NCBI RefSeq assembly: GCF_004331415.1
Contig: NZ_SJOP01000017.1
Span: 43,130 to 107,129, forward strand
Source: Kosakonia quasisacchari
GTDB taxonomy: Bacteria; Pseudomonadota; Gammaproteobacteria; Enterobacterales; Enterobacteriaceae
DNA: 64,000 bases
Direction of reading: 5' to 3'
Shown piece after piece: positions 54,160 to 61,865 of this stretch. Under the pieces are notes generated by a model. That model had not been told where the DNA came from. It saw only the letters and a program-made list of their open reading frames with translations, and did no database searches. Within the stretch, counting starts at the first letter, position 1; every line of letters begins with the position of its first letter. The position numbers and the translations under genes are program-made.

Positions 54160-55530
54160 TTATTTCAACTCATCAACCATAGTGATGGCTCGACCAATAT
54201 AGTTGGCCGGGGTCATCGCTTTCAGGCGCTCTTTTTCGTTTTCCGGCAGCGCCAGGCTGTCGATAAATTGTTTCATGCCTTCGGCATCAACGCGTTTACC
54301 GCGCGTCAGCTCTTTCAGTTTTTCGTACGGTTTTTCGATCCCGTAGCGGCGCATTACGGTCTGGATCGGCTCGGCCAGCACTTCCCAGTTATGATCCAGC
54401 TCGTCCAGCAGGCGATCGCGGTTCACTTCCAGTTTGCTTACGCCTTTCAGCGTGGACTGGTAGGCGATCAGCGCATAGCCGACGCCGACGCCAAGGTTAC
54501 GCAGCACGGTGGAGTCGGTCAGATCGCGCTGCCAGCGAGAGACCGGCAGTTTGCTGGCCAGGTGCTGTAGCACGGCGTTGGACAGCCCAAGATTGCCTTC
54601 TGAGTTTTCAAAATCGATCGGGTTAACTTTGTGCGGCATGGTTGAGGAACCAATCTCACCGGCGATAGTTTTCTGCTTGAAGTGGTTCAGCGCGATGTAA
54701 CCCCATACGTCACGGTCGAAATCGATCAGGATCGTGTTGAAGCGCGCCATACAGTCAAACAGCTCGGCAATATAATCATGCGGCTCAATCTGCGTGGTGT
54801 AGGGGTTCCACTGAATACCCAGCGAGGTGACAAACTCTTCGCTGAACTGATGCCAGTCCACTTCCGGGTAAGCGGCAATATGGGCGTTGTAGTTGCCGAC
54901 CGCACCGTTGATTTTGCCCAGAATTTCCACCTGGTTAAGCTGGCGGAACTGGCGCTCCATGCGGTAAGCCACGTTCGCCATCTCTTTGCCCAGCGTCGAC
55001 GGTGTTGCCGGCTGGCCGTGGGTACGGGAGAGCAGCGGGATATCACGGTACTGAACGGCCAGATCTTTTACCGCCTCGATGATCTTGCGCCAGTACGGCA
55101 GGATCACTTCGTCGCGCGCGGTTTTCAGCATCAGCGCGTGAGACAGGTTGTTGATGTCTTCTGAGGTGCAAGCGAAGTGGATAAATTCCGAAACGGCGTG
55201 CAGCGCCGGGATATCTGCCACTTTTTCTTTCAGAAAATACTCTACCGCTTTCACATCGTGGTTGGTGGTGCGCTCGATAGTTTTGATGCGCGCGGCGTCT
55301 TCCTCGTTGAAGTCTTCCACGATTTTATCGAGGTAACCGTTTGCGTCGGCAGCAAAAGCAGGAACTTCCTTGATCGCCGCGTGTGTCGCCAGTTTTTGCA
55401 GCCAGCGTACTTCAACCTGAACGCGAAATTTCAGCAAACCGAATTCGCTGAAGATGCCACGCAGTGCGCTGACTTTATCGCCGTAACGTCCATCAACAGG
55501 GGAAACGGCGGTCAGGGAGGATAATTCCAT
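54160..55530 (-). CDS. purB: Adenylosuccinate lyase
   Basis: 456 residues, E. coli length. Fumarase/aspartase superfamily; signature SSTMPHKVNPIDFENSEGN with catalytic Ser, and SRTHGQPATPSTLG. Acts twice in purine synthesis (SAICAR to AICAR; adenylosuccinate to AMP). Follows hflD by 19 bases on the same strand and precedes phoPQ. Confidence 0.98.
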   Translation of the reverse strand: MELSSLTAVSPVDGRYGDKVSALRGIFSEFGLLKFRVQVEVRWLQKLATHAAIKEVPAFAADANGYLDKIVEDFNEEDAARIKTIERTTNHDVKAVEYFLKEKVADIPALHAVSEFIHFACTSEDINNLSHALMLKTARDEVILPYWRKIIEAVKDLAVQYRDIPLLSRTHGQPATPSTLGKEMANVAYRMERQFRQLNQVEILGKINGAVGNYNAHIAAYPEVDWHQFSEEFVTSLGIQWNPYTTQIEPHDYIAELFDCMARFNTILIDFDRDVWGYIALNHFKQKTIAGEIGSSTMPHKVNPIDFENSEGNLGLSNAVLQHLASKLPVSRWQRDLTDSTVLRNLGVGVGYALIAYQSTLKGVSKLEVNRDRLLDELDHNWEVLAEPIQTVMRRYGIEKPYEKLKELTRGKRVDAEGMKQFIDSLALPENEKERLKAMTPANYIGRAITMVDELK

Positions 55531-55549
55531 AAGTCACAACTCCGGGAGG

Positions 55550-56185
55550 TTAACAATGAGCGAGAATTTGTTTGGCCTGCGTCGACAGGCGATTTCGGGA
55601 AAACATTAACTGTAGACGACCGCCGCCAACCTGGTGCCACAGTACCGCAGCGCGGATACCGGCAAGCAATGTGGCGCGGACTTTCGCCTGCACTTGCGGG
55701 CTTTGCAGCACGGCAGGCGAGCCGGTGACCTGAATACGCGGTCCCAGCGGGCTGATAACGTCGACATAGATGGCGGCCATTGCGCTGAGCAGCGTTTCGG
55801 ACTGCAGGTCAAAATGCTCAAGCTGACGCTGTAAACCGGCGATGCGATTACCGAGCGTCTCCATCGCGCCTTTGCTGGCAGCAAGCTTGCGCTCCAGCAC
55901 CATCATACTAAGTGTGTAGCGGGTCAATTCACCGTTCAGCCCCTGGCGGTTGCTGGCGTTCAGCACGCCGAGCAGCGTTTCTAGCCCGGTGCGCAAGTTG
56001 GTTTCGCTGCCGCCAAAGACGCCTAAGGTGGAGTCCGGGTTCAGGTCGATTACGCTATTTAACGAGACATGCAGCGCGTCAGCGTCACAGTGTCCCTGGT
56101 GCGCCAACTGCTGCACCAGACGAGCCGACTGGCAGATTCCCGCCAGCGCCAGGGTTATATCGTAATAGTTCTTCGCCACACTCAC
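55550..56185 (-). CDS. hflD: High frequency lysogenization protein HflD
   Basis: 211 residues (E. coli 213). Helical protein that binds phage lambda CII in E. coli and sits at the inner membrane face. The N-terminus MSVAKNYYDITLALAGICQSARLVQ is characteristic. Between mnmA and purB as in E. coli. Confidence 0.93.
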   Translation of the reverse strand: MSVAKNYYDITLALAGICQSARLVQQLAHQGHCDADALHVSLNSVIDLNPDSTLGVFGGSETNLRTGLETLLGVLNASNRQGLNGELTRYTLSMMVLERKLAASKGAMETLGNRIAGLQRQLEHFDLQSETLLSAMAAIYVDVISPLGPRIQVTGSPAVLQSPQVQAKVRATLLAGIRAAVLWHQVGGGRLQLMFSRNRLSTQAKQILAHC

Positions 56186-56253
56186 TCCTTTTGTGCCCGC
56201 GGAGGCATTGCTGCCACGGGCGTTGGCCAGTCCGGTTATGCTAAATGTCGTTA

Positions 56254-57360
56254 TTAAAGGGGGAGCGGCAGACGCTGCTCAATAATTCCACCACCGAGGC
56301 ACACTTCGCCCAGGTAGAATACCGCAGATTGCCCCGGTGTCACGGCGGCAACCGGTTCATCGAAGCGCACGTCAATCCGGTCATCATCCAGCGCGGTAAC
56401 CGTGCAGGGAATATCTTCCTGCCGATAACGTGTTTTAACCGTGCAGCGCAGCGTGCCTTGCAGCGGCTCGCGATCGACCCAATGCAGCTGTTGCGCGATC
56501 AGCCCAACGGACATCAGGCGCGGGTGTTCATGACCCTGAGCGACAATTAGGATGTTATTTTCAACGTCTTTATCGACCACGTACCACGGCTCTTCGCTGC
56601 CTTCTTTCGTGCCGCCGATGCCCAGTCCTTTACGCTGGCCGAGCGTGTGGTACATCAAGCCCTGATGCTCACCAATCTCTTCACCGTCGACGGTGAGGAT
56701 TTTACCCGGCTGCGCGGGCAGATAACGGCCGAGGAATTCGCGGAATTTACGCTCGCCAATAAAGCAGATACCGGTCGAGTCTTTTTTCTTCGCCGTAATC
56801 AAACCCAGTTCTTCGGCGATTTTACGCACCTGGGGTTTTTCCAGCTCGCCCACCGGGAACAGGCTTTGTGCGATCTGCTCGTGACCGAGCGTATAAAGGA
56901 AATAGCTCTGATCCTTATTGCCATCGAGACCGCGCAGCAGGCGGCTTTTGCCGTCAACGTCGGCGCGGCGCACATAGTGGCCGGTGGCAATATAGTCGGC
57001 GCCCAGATCTTCGGCGGCGAACTCAAGGAAAGCTTTAAATTTGATCTCTTTGTTGCACAGAATATCCGGGTTTGGCGTGCGTCCGGCTTTATATTCAGCC
57101 AGGAAGTGTTCGAACACGTTGTCCCAATATTCTGCGGCGAAATTGACGGTGTGAAGCTCAATGCCGAGCTTGTCGCAAACGGCTTGCGCGTCGGCAAGAT
57201 CTGCCGCCGCGGTACAGTATTCCTCGCCGTCATCCTCTTCCCAGTTCTTCATGAACAGGCCTTCCACCTTGTAACCTTGCTGTTGCAACAGGTAAGCGGA
57301 AACGGAAGAGTCGACACCGCCGGACATGCCGACGATCACTTTTTTTGGGCTATCAGACAT
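56254..57360 (-). CDS. mnmA: tRNA 2-thiouridylase MnmA
   Basis: 368 residues from ATG 57360 (MSDSPKKVIVGMSGGVDSSV), E. coli length. PP-loop GMSGGVDSS, nucleophile Cys in PNPDILCNKEIKF (about 102) and Cys in STGICFIGERKF (about 199). Adds sulfur to wobble U34 of Glu, Gln and Lys tRNAs. Longer frames upstream overlap nudJ and are not real. Confidence 0.97.
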   Translation of the reverse strand: MSDSPKKVIVGMSGGVDSSVSAYLLQQQGYKVEGLFMKNWEEDDGEEYCTAAADLADAQAVCDKLGIELHTVNFAAEYWDNVFEHFLAEYKAGRTPNPDILCNKEIKFKAFLEFAAEDLGADYIATGHYVRRADVDGKSRLLRGLDGNKDQSYFLYTLGHEQIAQSLFPVGELEKPQVRKIAEELGLITAKKKDSTGICFIGERKFREFLGRYLPAQPGKILTVDGEEIGEHQGLMYHTLGQRKGLGIGGTKEGSEEPWYVVDKDVENNILIVAQGHEHPRLMSVGLIAQQLHWVDREPLQGTLRCTVKTRYRQEDIPCTVTALDDDRIDVRFDEPVAAVTPGQSAVFYLGEVCLGGGIIEQRLPLPL

Positions 57361-57415
57361 AGAATACTCGCGACTAAGAACTTCAGGGCGGCGTATTCTA
57401 GCACGGGCTGGCGAG

Positions 57416-57877
57416 TCAGGCATCCCCTGTAAACGGCCAGTTAAATTCTGCGATGATTTCCAGCGGCAGGCGCTTGCCGGTCTGGTAGCAGCGAATGCTC
57501 TCCGCAACCAGCGGCGAACGCAGGTTTGTCGCATTCAGGATCTCGTCGGCGGTGACCCAGTGACAGCAATCAATATCGCTGTCATGCGGCTCAGTGGCGC
57601 ACATTTCGTTAAGCTCGACGGCAAATAAAAAACGCAGGAACGGGGTGCGATCCGGGGCCAGCCACTGGTGCATGCGGATAAAATGCTGCGGCTCGGCGCG
57701 AATGCCGGTCTCTTCCCACAGCTCACGCTTTGCCGCTTGCAGCAGGGTTTCGTCGGCTTCGAGGTGGCCTGCGGGTTGATTCCACAGCGCCTTGCCGCGA
57801 ATGGTTTCTTCAACGACCAGAAATTTACCCTGCGCGTGTACCACGCAAGCGACAGTTACATGCGGTTTAAACATCAT
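57416..57877 (-). CDS. nudJ: Phosphatase NudJ (Nudix)
   Basis: 153 residues, E. coli length. Nudix box GHLEADETLLQAAKRELWEETGI visible (first and last parts: GHLEADE, REL, EETG). Acts on HMP-PP, thiamine pyrophosphate and nucleoside di/triphosphates in E. coli. Between mnmA and rluE on the same strand. Confidence 0.95.
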   Translation of the reverse strand: MMFKPHVTVACVVHAQGKFLVVEETIRGKALWNQPAGHLEADETLLQAAKRELWEETGIRAEPQHFIRMHQWLAPDRTPFLRFLFAVELNEMCATEPHDSDIDCCHWVTADEILNATNLRSPLVAESIRCYQTGKRLPLEIIAEFNWPFTGDA

Positions 57878-57888
57878 AGTCTCCCTGA

Positions 57889-58536
57889 TTAAGCGTCACG
57901 CCATTCGCCAGTGGCAAGGTTATCCAGCGTGTAGTTTCCCATAGCGTAGCGGATGAGGCGCAGGGTAGGGAAGCCAACATGCGCAGTCATGCGCCGTACC
58001 TGGCGGTTACGGCCCTCATACAGGGTAATTTTCAGCCAGGCGGTAGGAATCGATTTGCGCTCGCGAATGGGGGGATTCCGCGGCCAAAGCCAGCCGGGTT
58101 CCTCTACGCGCTCAATGCCTGCCGGAAGTGTTGGGCCGTCGTTCAGCGTTACTCCGGCGCGCAGTGCTTCAATAGCTTCCTGAGTCGGTTCGCCTTCCAC
58201 CTGCACGTAATAGATTTTGCCGGTGCGTTTGCCAGGCTGCGTCAGGCTTGCCTGTAACGCGCCGTCATTTGTTAGCACCAGCAGTCCTTCGCTGTCGCGA
58301 TCCAGGCGGCCTGCGGCGTAAACACCCTGTAGCGGAATAAAATCTTTCAGCGTGCTGCGCCCGGCTTCGTCGGTAAATTGCGGCAAAACATCGTAGGGTT
58401 TATTGAACAGAATCACGCGTTTTGGTTGGTTTTGTTGTTCAGGTCTGGTGGCTTGTCGTGAGCTGAATCGCTTAAGGCGGTGATTTCTAAAAGAAGTTTT
58501 GTTCATGGTATTTTCAGTAGTTATCAATTGCCGCAT
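57889..58536 (-). CDS. rluE: 23S rRNA pseudouridine(2457) synthase RluE
   Basis: 215 residues from the start used in E. coli (MRQLITTENTMNKTS). Catalytic Asp in AGRLDRDSEGLLV; RsuA-family, with no S4 domain as expected. The ATG at 58536 is part of a perfect TATAAT (58535-58540), so if that is a promoter the true start would be the next Met (58506, MNKTSFRNH). A still longer frame to 58614 is not supported. Divergent from icd. Confidence 0.93.
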   Translation of the reverse strand: MRQLITTENTMNKTSFRNHRLKRFSSRQATRPEQQNQPKRVILFNKPYDVLPQFTDEAGRSTLKDFIPLQGVYAAGRLDRDSEGLLVLTNDGALQASLTQPGKRTGKIYYVQVEGEPTQEAIEALRAGVTLNDGPTLPAGIERVEEPGWLWPRNPPIRERKSIPTAWLKITLYEGRNRQVRRMTAHVGFPTLRLIRYAMGNYTLDNLATGEWRDA

Positions 58537-58720
58537 TATAGCTGAATCACGATTGCCTTTCATGGAGCCTGAGTATCGGTTAGTATGTTTGGGCTCATTA
58601 CAATTCATTAACAAAAACGGTTTGCTCTGTGTGAATCACGTAACAGGTGAGCGGACGCAGTCTGAGCGCCCCGCATGAAGTCAGCGAGCAAACAACCAGA
58701 AGCGCTCGAAGGAGAGGTGA

Positions 58721-59971
58721 ATGGAAAGCAAAGTAGTTGTTCCGGCGGAAGGTAAAAAGATCACCCTGCAAAATGGCAAGCTCAACGTTCCGAATAACCC
58801 GATTATCCCGTTCATTGAAGGTGACGGTATCGGCGTGGACGTGACCCCGGCGATGCTGAAAGTGGTGGATGCCGCTGTGGAGAAAGCCTATAAGGGCGAG
58901 CGTAAAATTTCCTGGATGGAAATTTATACCGGTGAGAAATCTACCCATGTTTACGGCCAGGACGTCTGGCTGCCGCCTGAAACACTTGATCTGATTCGTG
59001 ATTATCGCGTTGCGATTAAAGGCCCCCTGACCACGCCAGTTGGCGGCGGTATTCGCTCCCTGAACGTTGCGCTGCGCCAGGAACTGGATCTGTATATTTG
59101 CCTGCGCCCGGTACGTTACTACGAGGGCACGCCGAGCCCGGTAAAACACCCGGAACTGACCGACATGGTTATCTTCCGTGAGAACTCAGAAGATATTTAC
59201 GCGGGTATCGAGTGGAAAGCCGACTCTGCTGACGCAGAGAAAGTGATTAAATTCCTGCGCGAAGAGATGGGCGTGAAGAAAATTCGCTTCCCGGAACATT
59301 GCGGTATCGGCATCAAGCCGTGCTCCGAAGAAGGTACTAAGCGCCTGGTGCGCGCCGCGATTGAATACGCAATCACTAACGACCGTGATTCTGTAACGCT
59401 GGTGCACAAAGGCAACATCATGAAGTTCACCGAAGGCGCGTTCAAAGACTGGGGCTACCAGCTGGCACGCGAAGAGTTCGGCGGCGAGCTGATTGATGGC
59501 GGCCCGTGGCAGAAAATTAAGAACCCGAAAACCGGCAAAGAGATCATCATCAAAGATGTGATTGCTGATGCGTTCCTGCAACAGATCCTGCTGCGCCCGG
59601 CAGAATACGACGTTATCGCTTGTATGAACCTGAACGGTGACTACATCTCCGACGCCCTGGCGGCGCAGGTTGGCGGTATCGGTATCGCCCCTGGTGCGAA
59701 CATTGGCGACGAGTGCGCGCTGTTCGAAGCGACTCATGGCACGGCGCCGAAGTACGCAGGTCAGGATAAAGTGAACCCGGGTTCTGTGATTCTCTCGGCC
59801 GAAATGATGCTGCGTCACATGGGCTGGGTTGAAGCGGCTGACCTGATCGTCAAAGGCATGAGCGGCGCGATCAACGCCAAAACCGTGACCTATGATTTCG
59901 AACGTCTGATGGAAGGCGCTAAGCTGCTGAAATGTAGCGAATTTGGCGACGCGATTATCGCGAACATGTAA
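58721..59971 (+). CDS. icd: Isocitrate dehydrogenase (NADP+)
   Basis: 416 residues, E. coli length. TCA cycle enzyme. Regulatory and substrate Ser113 in GGGIRSLNVALRQ (AceK target), Asp residues in IADAFLQQ and substrate Arg in LDLYICLRPVRY. The 3' end is intact and no phage integrase follows, although icd is the attachment site for e14 and phage 21 in E. coli. AAGGAGAGGTGA precedes the ATG. Confidence 0.98.
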   Translation: MESKVVVPAEGKKITLQNGKLNVPNNPIIPFIEGDGIGVDVTPAMLKVVDAAVEKAYKGERKISWMEIYTGEKSTHVYGQDVWLPPETLDLIRDYRVAIKGPLTTPVGGGIRSLNVALRQELDLYICLRPVRYYEGTPSPVKHPELTDMVIFRENSEDIYAGIEWKADSADAEKVIKFLREEMGVKKIRFPEHCGIGIKPCSEEGTKRLVRAAIEYAITNDRDSVTLVHKGNIMKFTEGAFKDWGYQLAREEFGGELIDGGPWQKIKNPKTGKEIIIKDVIADAFLQQILLRPAEYDVIACMNLNGDYISDALAAQVGGIGIAPGANIGDECALFEATHGTAPKYAGQDKVNPGSVILSAEMMLRHMGWVEAADLIVKGMSGAINAKTVTYDFERLMEGAKLLKCSEFGDAIIANM

Positions 59972-59993
59972 TCCAGACTCTGGGTTAAACAAG

Positions 59994-60020
59994 AACGGGA
60001 GCCGATTGGTTCCCGTTTTT
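59994..60020 (+). terminator. icd terminator
   Basis: AACGGGAGCC/GGTTCCCGTT stem with GATT loop and TTT tail. Confidence 0.85.
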
Positions 60021-60035
60021 CATTGTCACCCTTAA

Positions 60036-60068
60036 ACCACCTCCTGGGGAGGTGGTGATTGATTTTTA
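60036..60068 (+). terminator. Second hairpin after icd
   Basis: ACCACCTCC-TGG-GGAGGTGGT followed by GATTGATTTTTAT; terminator-like, upstream of the CigR-like gene. Confidence 0.5.
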
Positions 60069-60166
60069 TATACCGGCCTAATTAAAAATAAGAATCCGCT
60101 ATATGGTTGAGGCAATAAATATTATTTATTCTAATAATGTGTGCTCACTTTTGAGGTATAAAGATC

Positions 60167-60667
60167 ATGTTTAAACGTCGCACTCTTAATGCTGCACTTG
60201 CGGCGGTGATTTCTTTGGCCATATTTTCCGCGCCTGTGTTCGCAAATCCGGGAAACGGAAATGGTAATGGAAACGGCGGCGGCCATGGCAACAGTAACGG
60301 CAATCATGGCAATAGCGGTAACCATGCTAATAAAGGTAATAACCTTTCCTCCGATGACCAGGTTAACCGTAAAAACTATGGAAAGCCGGATCATGTTGAG
60401 TCAGATATTAGTGTCTCGCGTGCCCGTTCTCTGGCAGTCAATTACGGACTAACCGGCTATCAGTCTCTCCCGCCGGGGATTGCGAAAAATCTTGCTCGCG
60501 GCAAACCCTTGCCTCCAGGAATTGCTAAAAAAGCGGTACCGGCATCCATGCTTGGTCAACTGCCATATTATCCCGGTTATGAGTGGCGTATTGTCGGAAA
60601 TGATCTGGTTCTGGTCGCGCTGAGCACCGCTATTGTTACTGCGATCATCAATGGTGTTTTTGATTAA
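60167..60667 (+). CDS. CigR-like RcnB-family protein
   Basis: 166 residues. Signal peptide (cleavage after VFA, residue 26), then a Gly/Asn/His-rich low-complexity stretch (about 27-58, repeated NGNG, HGN), then a conserved block ARSLAVNYGLTGYQSLPPGIA ... GKPLPPGIAKK (broken here) and a C-terminal hydrophobic segment (LVLVALSTAIVTAIINGVF). This resembles Salmonella CigR, described as an antivirulence regulator, and the RcnB metal-homeostasis family. The His/Gly stretch could bind metal. E. coli has no such gene after icd. AGGTATAAAGATC precedes the ATG. Confidence 0.8.
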   Translation: MFKRRTLNAALAAVISLAIFSAPVFANPGNGNGNGNGGGHGNSNGNHGNSGNHANKGNNLSSDDQVNRKNYGKPDHVESDISVSRARSLAVNYGLTGYQSLPPGIAKNLARGKPLPPGIAKKAVPASMLGQLPYYPGYEWRIVGNDLVLVALSTAIVTAIINGVFD

Positions 60668-60688
60668 CACGGCTCGTGTTTTACCCGC

Positions 60689-60716
60689 AAAGCCTCGCAA
60701 CGTGCGGGGCTTTTTT
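60689..60716 (+). terminator. Terminator after the CigR-like gene
   Basis: AAAGCCTCGCA/TGCGGGGCTTT (one T-G pair) with ACG loop and T-run. Confidence 0.8.
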
Positions 60717-60963
60717 ATGCACCAAGAAAAGAAAGTTATGAGCTTTGTAAATACTTAATCAGGTCGTTTTGATATTGAAATTTACCAAACGAAAAGGCAG
60801 CGATTGCAAACTCCCTTTCGATGTTCAGTGAGCGCTACGCTTAGCGTGCCGACAGACGGGTGGAATATTTTTTTGACTTAAGGTAAATCCAGGCCGGCGG
60901 AATATAATTGTCAGTCGCTATTTGTTAAATTAGTCCCATTTAGAATACAAGTATTACACAAGG

Positions 60964-61389
60964 ATGATGATGAAAATTAATGCCGGATATGTGTTGCTAT
61001 TGGTGATGTCATTATTACTCTCGGGTTGTACAAAGACCGGTTTCGCAACGCAGCGCGCAGAGGCGAACGCAGAAGTAGATAATAGGTTTGCCGAGTATAA
61101 AGGGGCACATGCAACAGCGCCGGAAAACGATATTAATCGCTATGCAGTGCAGATCAAATCGGCGACTGAAAGCCATTTTTTTGAGGCGGATCGTTACGCC
61201 GGGAAGGTATGTACGCTGCAAATCAGGCTTGCTGAGAATGGCGCACTAGAGGATGCGCGGCCGATAGGCGGCGATCCTGAACTTTGCAGCGCTGCTATTA
61301 TCGCTATCAGGCAAGCGAGGCTCCCGAAACCACCTTCACCGGCTGTTTATGAGGTCTTCAAAAACGCGACGCTGGAATTCAAACCGTAA
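60964..61389 (+). CDS. Lipoprotein with a stand-alone TolA C-terminal (domain III) module
   Basis: 141 residues. Lipobox LLLSGC (Cys22) then about 30 linker residues and a domain closely similar to TolA-III: NDINRYAVQIKSATESHF, CTLQIRLAENG (Cys83), GGDPELCSAA (Cys108, the TolA disulfide partner), and the ending PKPPSPAVYEVFKNATLEFKP (cut here) matching the TolA end. The TolA inner-membrane helix and long domain II are missing. TolA-III binds TolB, colicins and filamentous phage tip protein. AAGG lies 6 bases before the third ATG (60970), which may be the true start (MKINAG). AT-rich upstream DNA; accessory. Confidence 0.82.
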   Translation: MMMKINAGYVLLLVMSLLLSGCTKTGFATQRAEANAEVDNRFAEYKGAHATAPENDINRYAVQIKSATESHFFEADRYAGKVCTLQIRLAENGALEDARPIGGDPELCSAAIIAIRQARLPKPPSPAVYEVFKNATLEFKP

Positions 61390-61461
61390 TAAATGATGCA
61401 GGAGTGCGTGGATAAGCGACACACTTATTCGATATTGTCTGCGGGTGCAAAGGGCAGAAAA

Positions 61462-61701
61462 TTACTCCTGCACCAGCCACATGTCAGACTCTTCAAACAT
61501 CTCCTCAAGCATACGGTTGAGCTTTTCACGATCGCTTTTGCTGGCGTCGCTGTTCAGGCCATTGGCCTGCATCGGTTTTACGCGCACATCGGCATCAGGA
61601 AAGATGCGGTGCACACGCTTAGTTAATTCTTCGAGAATAATCTCTTTAGCGCCGGGTAAACCCGCAACATTACGCTTGTCATAAACCAGTTCAACAAACA
61701 C
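61462..61701 (-). CDS. msgA: DinI-family protein MsgA
   Basis: 79 residues from GTG 61701, preceded by AAAGGG 8 bases upstream. The sequence FVELVYDKRNVAGLPGAKE ... FPDADVRVKPMQANGLNSD ... MLEEMFEESDMWLVQE (joined here) matches Salmonella MsgA and the DinI family; DinI members bind RecA and tune the SOS response. The acidic C-terminal helix is typical. Frames extending to 61827 run through the LexA box and are rejected. A LexA box sits 17 bases upstream. Confidence 0.88.
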   Translation of the reverse strand: MFVELVYDKRNVAGLPGAKEIILEELTKRVHRIFPDADVRVKPMQANGLNSDASKSDREKLNRMLEEMFEESDMWLVQE

Positions 61702-61715
61702 AAGGCAGCCCTTTT

Positions 61716-61735
61716 TACTGTTTTTTCGTACAGCA
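61716..61735 (-). promoter_or_regulatory. LexA (SOS) box of msgA
   Basis: TACTGT-TTTTTCGT-ACAGCA contains CTGT-N8-ACAG (61718-61733), an exact LexA core. It lies directly before the msgA ribosome site. Confidence 0.85.
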
Positions 61736-61738
61736 CTT

Positions 61739-61760
61739 ATACTGGATGAAAAGCCAGTAT
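61739..61760. promoter_or_regulatory. Second LexA-like palindrome
   Basis: ATACTGG-ATGAAAAG-CCAGTAT: perfect 7-bp arms with the 8-base LexA spacing but G/C at the fourth core position (CTGG/CCAG). Centre is 24 bases from the LexA box. Confidence 0.45.
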
Positions 61761-61827
61761 TCAAGCGAAGAATCCGTTTGCGTTCAACGAGGGGGCGATC
61801 TTTGGGCCGTGATGGAAGGCGTTGCAC

Positions 61828-61853
61828 AAAAAAAATCCCGCACGAAGCGGGAT
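61828..61853 (-). terminator. Terminator of the HsdR-N-like gene
   Basis: ATCCCGC/GCGGGAT stem followed on the minus strand by a run of seven or more T. Confidence 0.85.
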
Positions 61854-61865
61854 GGTCAGGCGAGT

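Noticed and set aside
59186..59992. 268-codon minus-strand frame inside icd
   Set aside because: Shadow of isocitrate dehydrogenase.
59950..60166. Prophage attachment site at icd
   Set aside because: icd is the e14/phage 21 attachment gene in E. coli, but the 3' end is intact once and no duplicated core or integrase is visible in the window.
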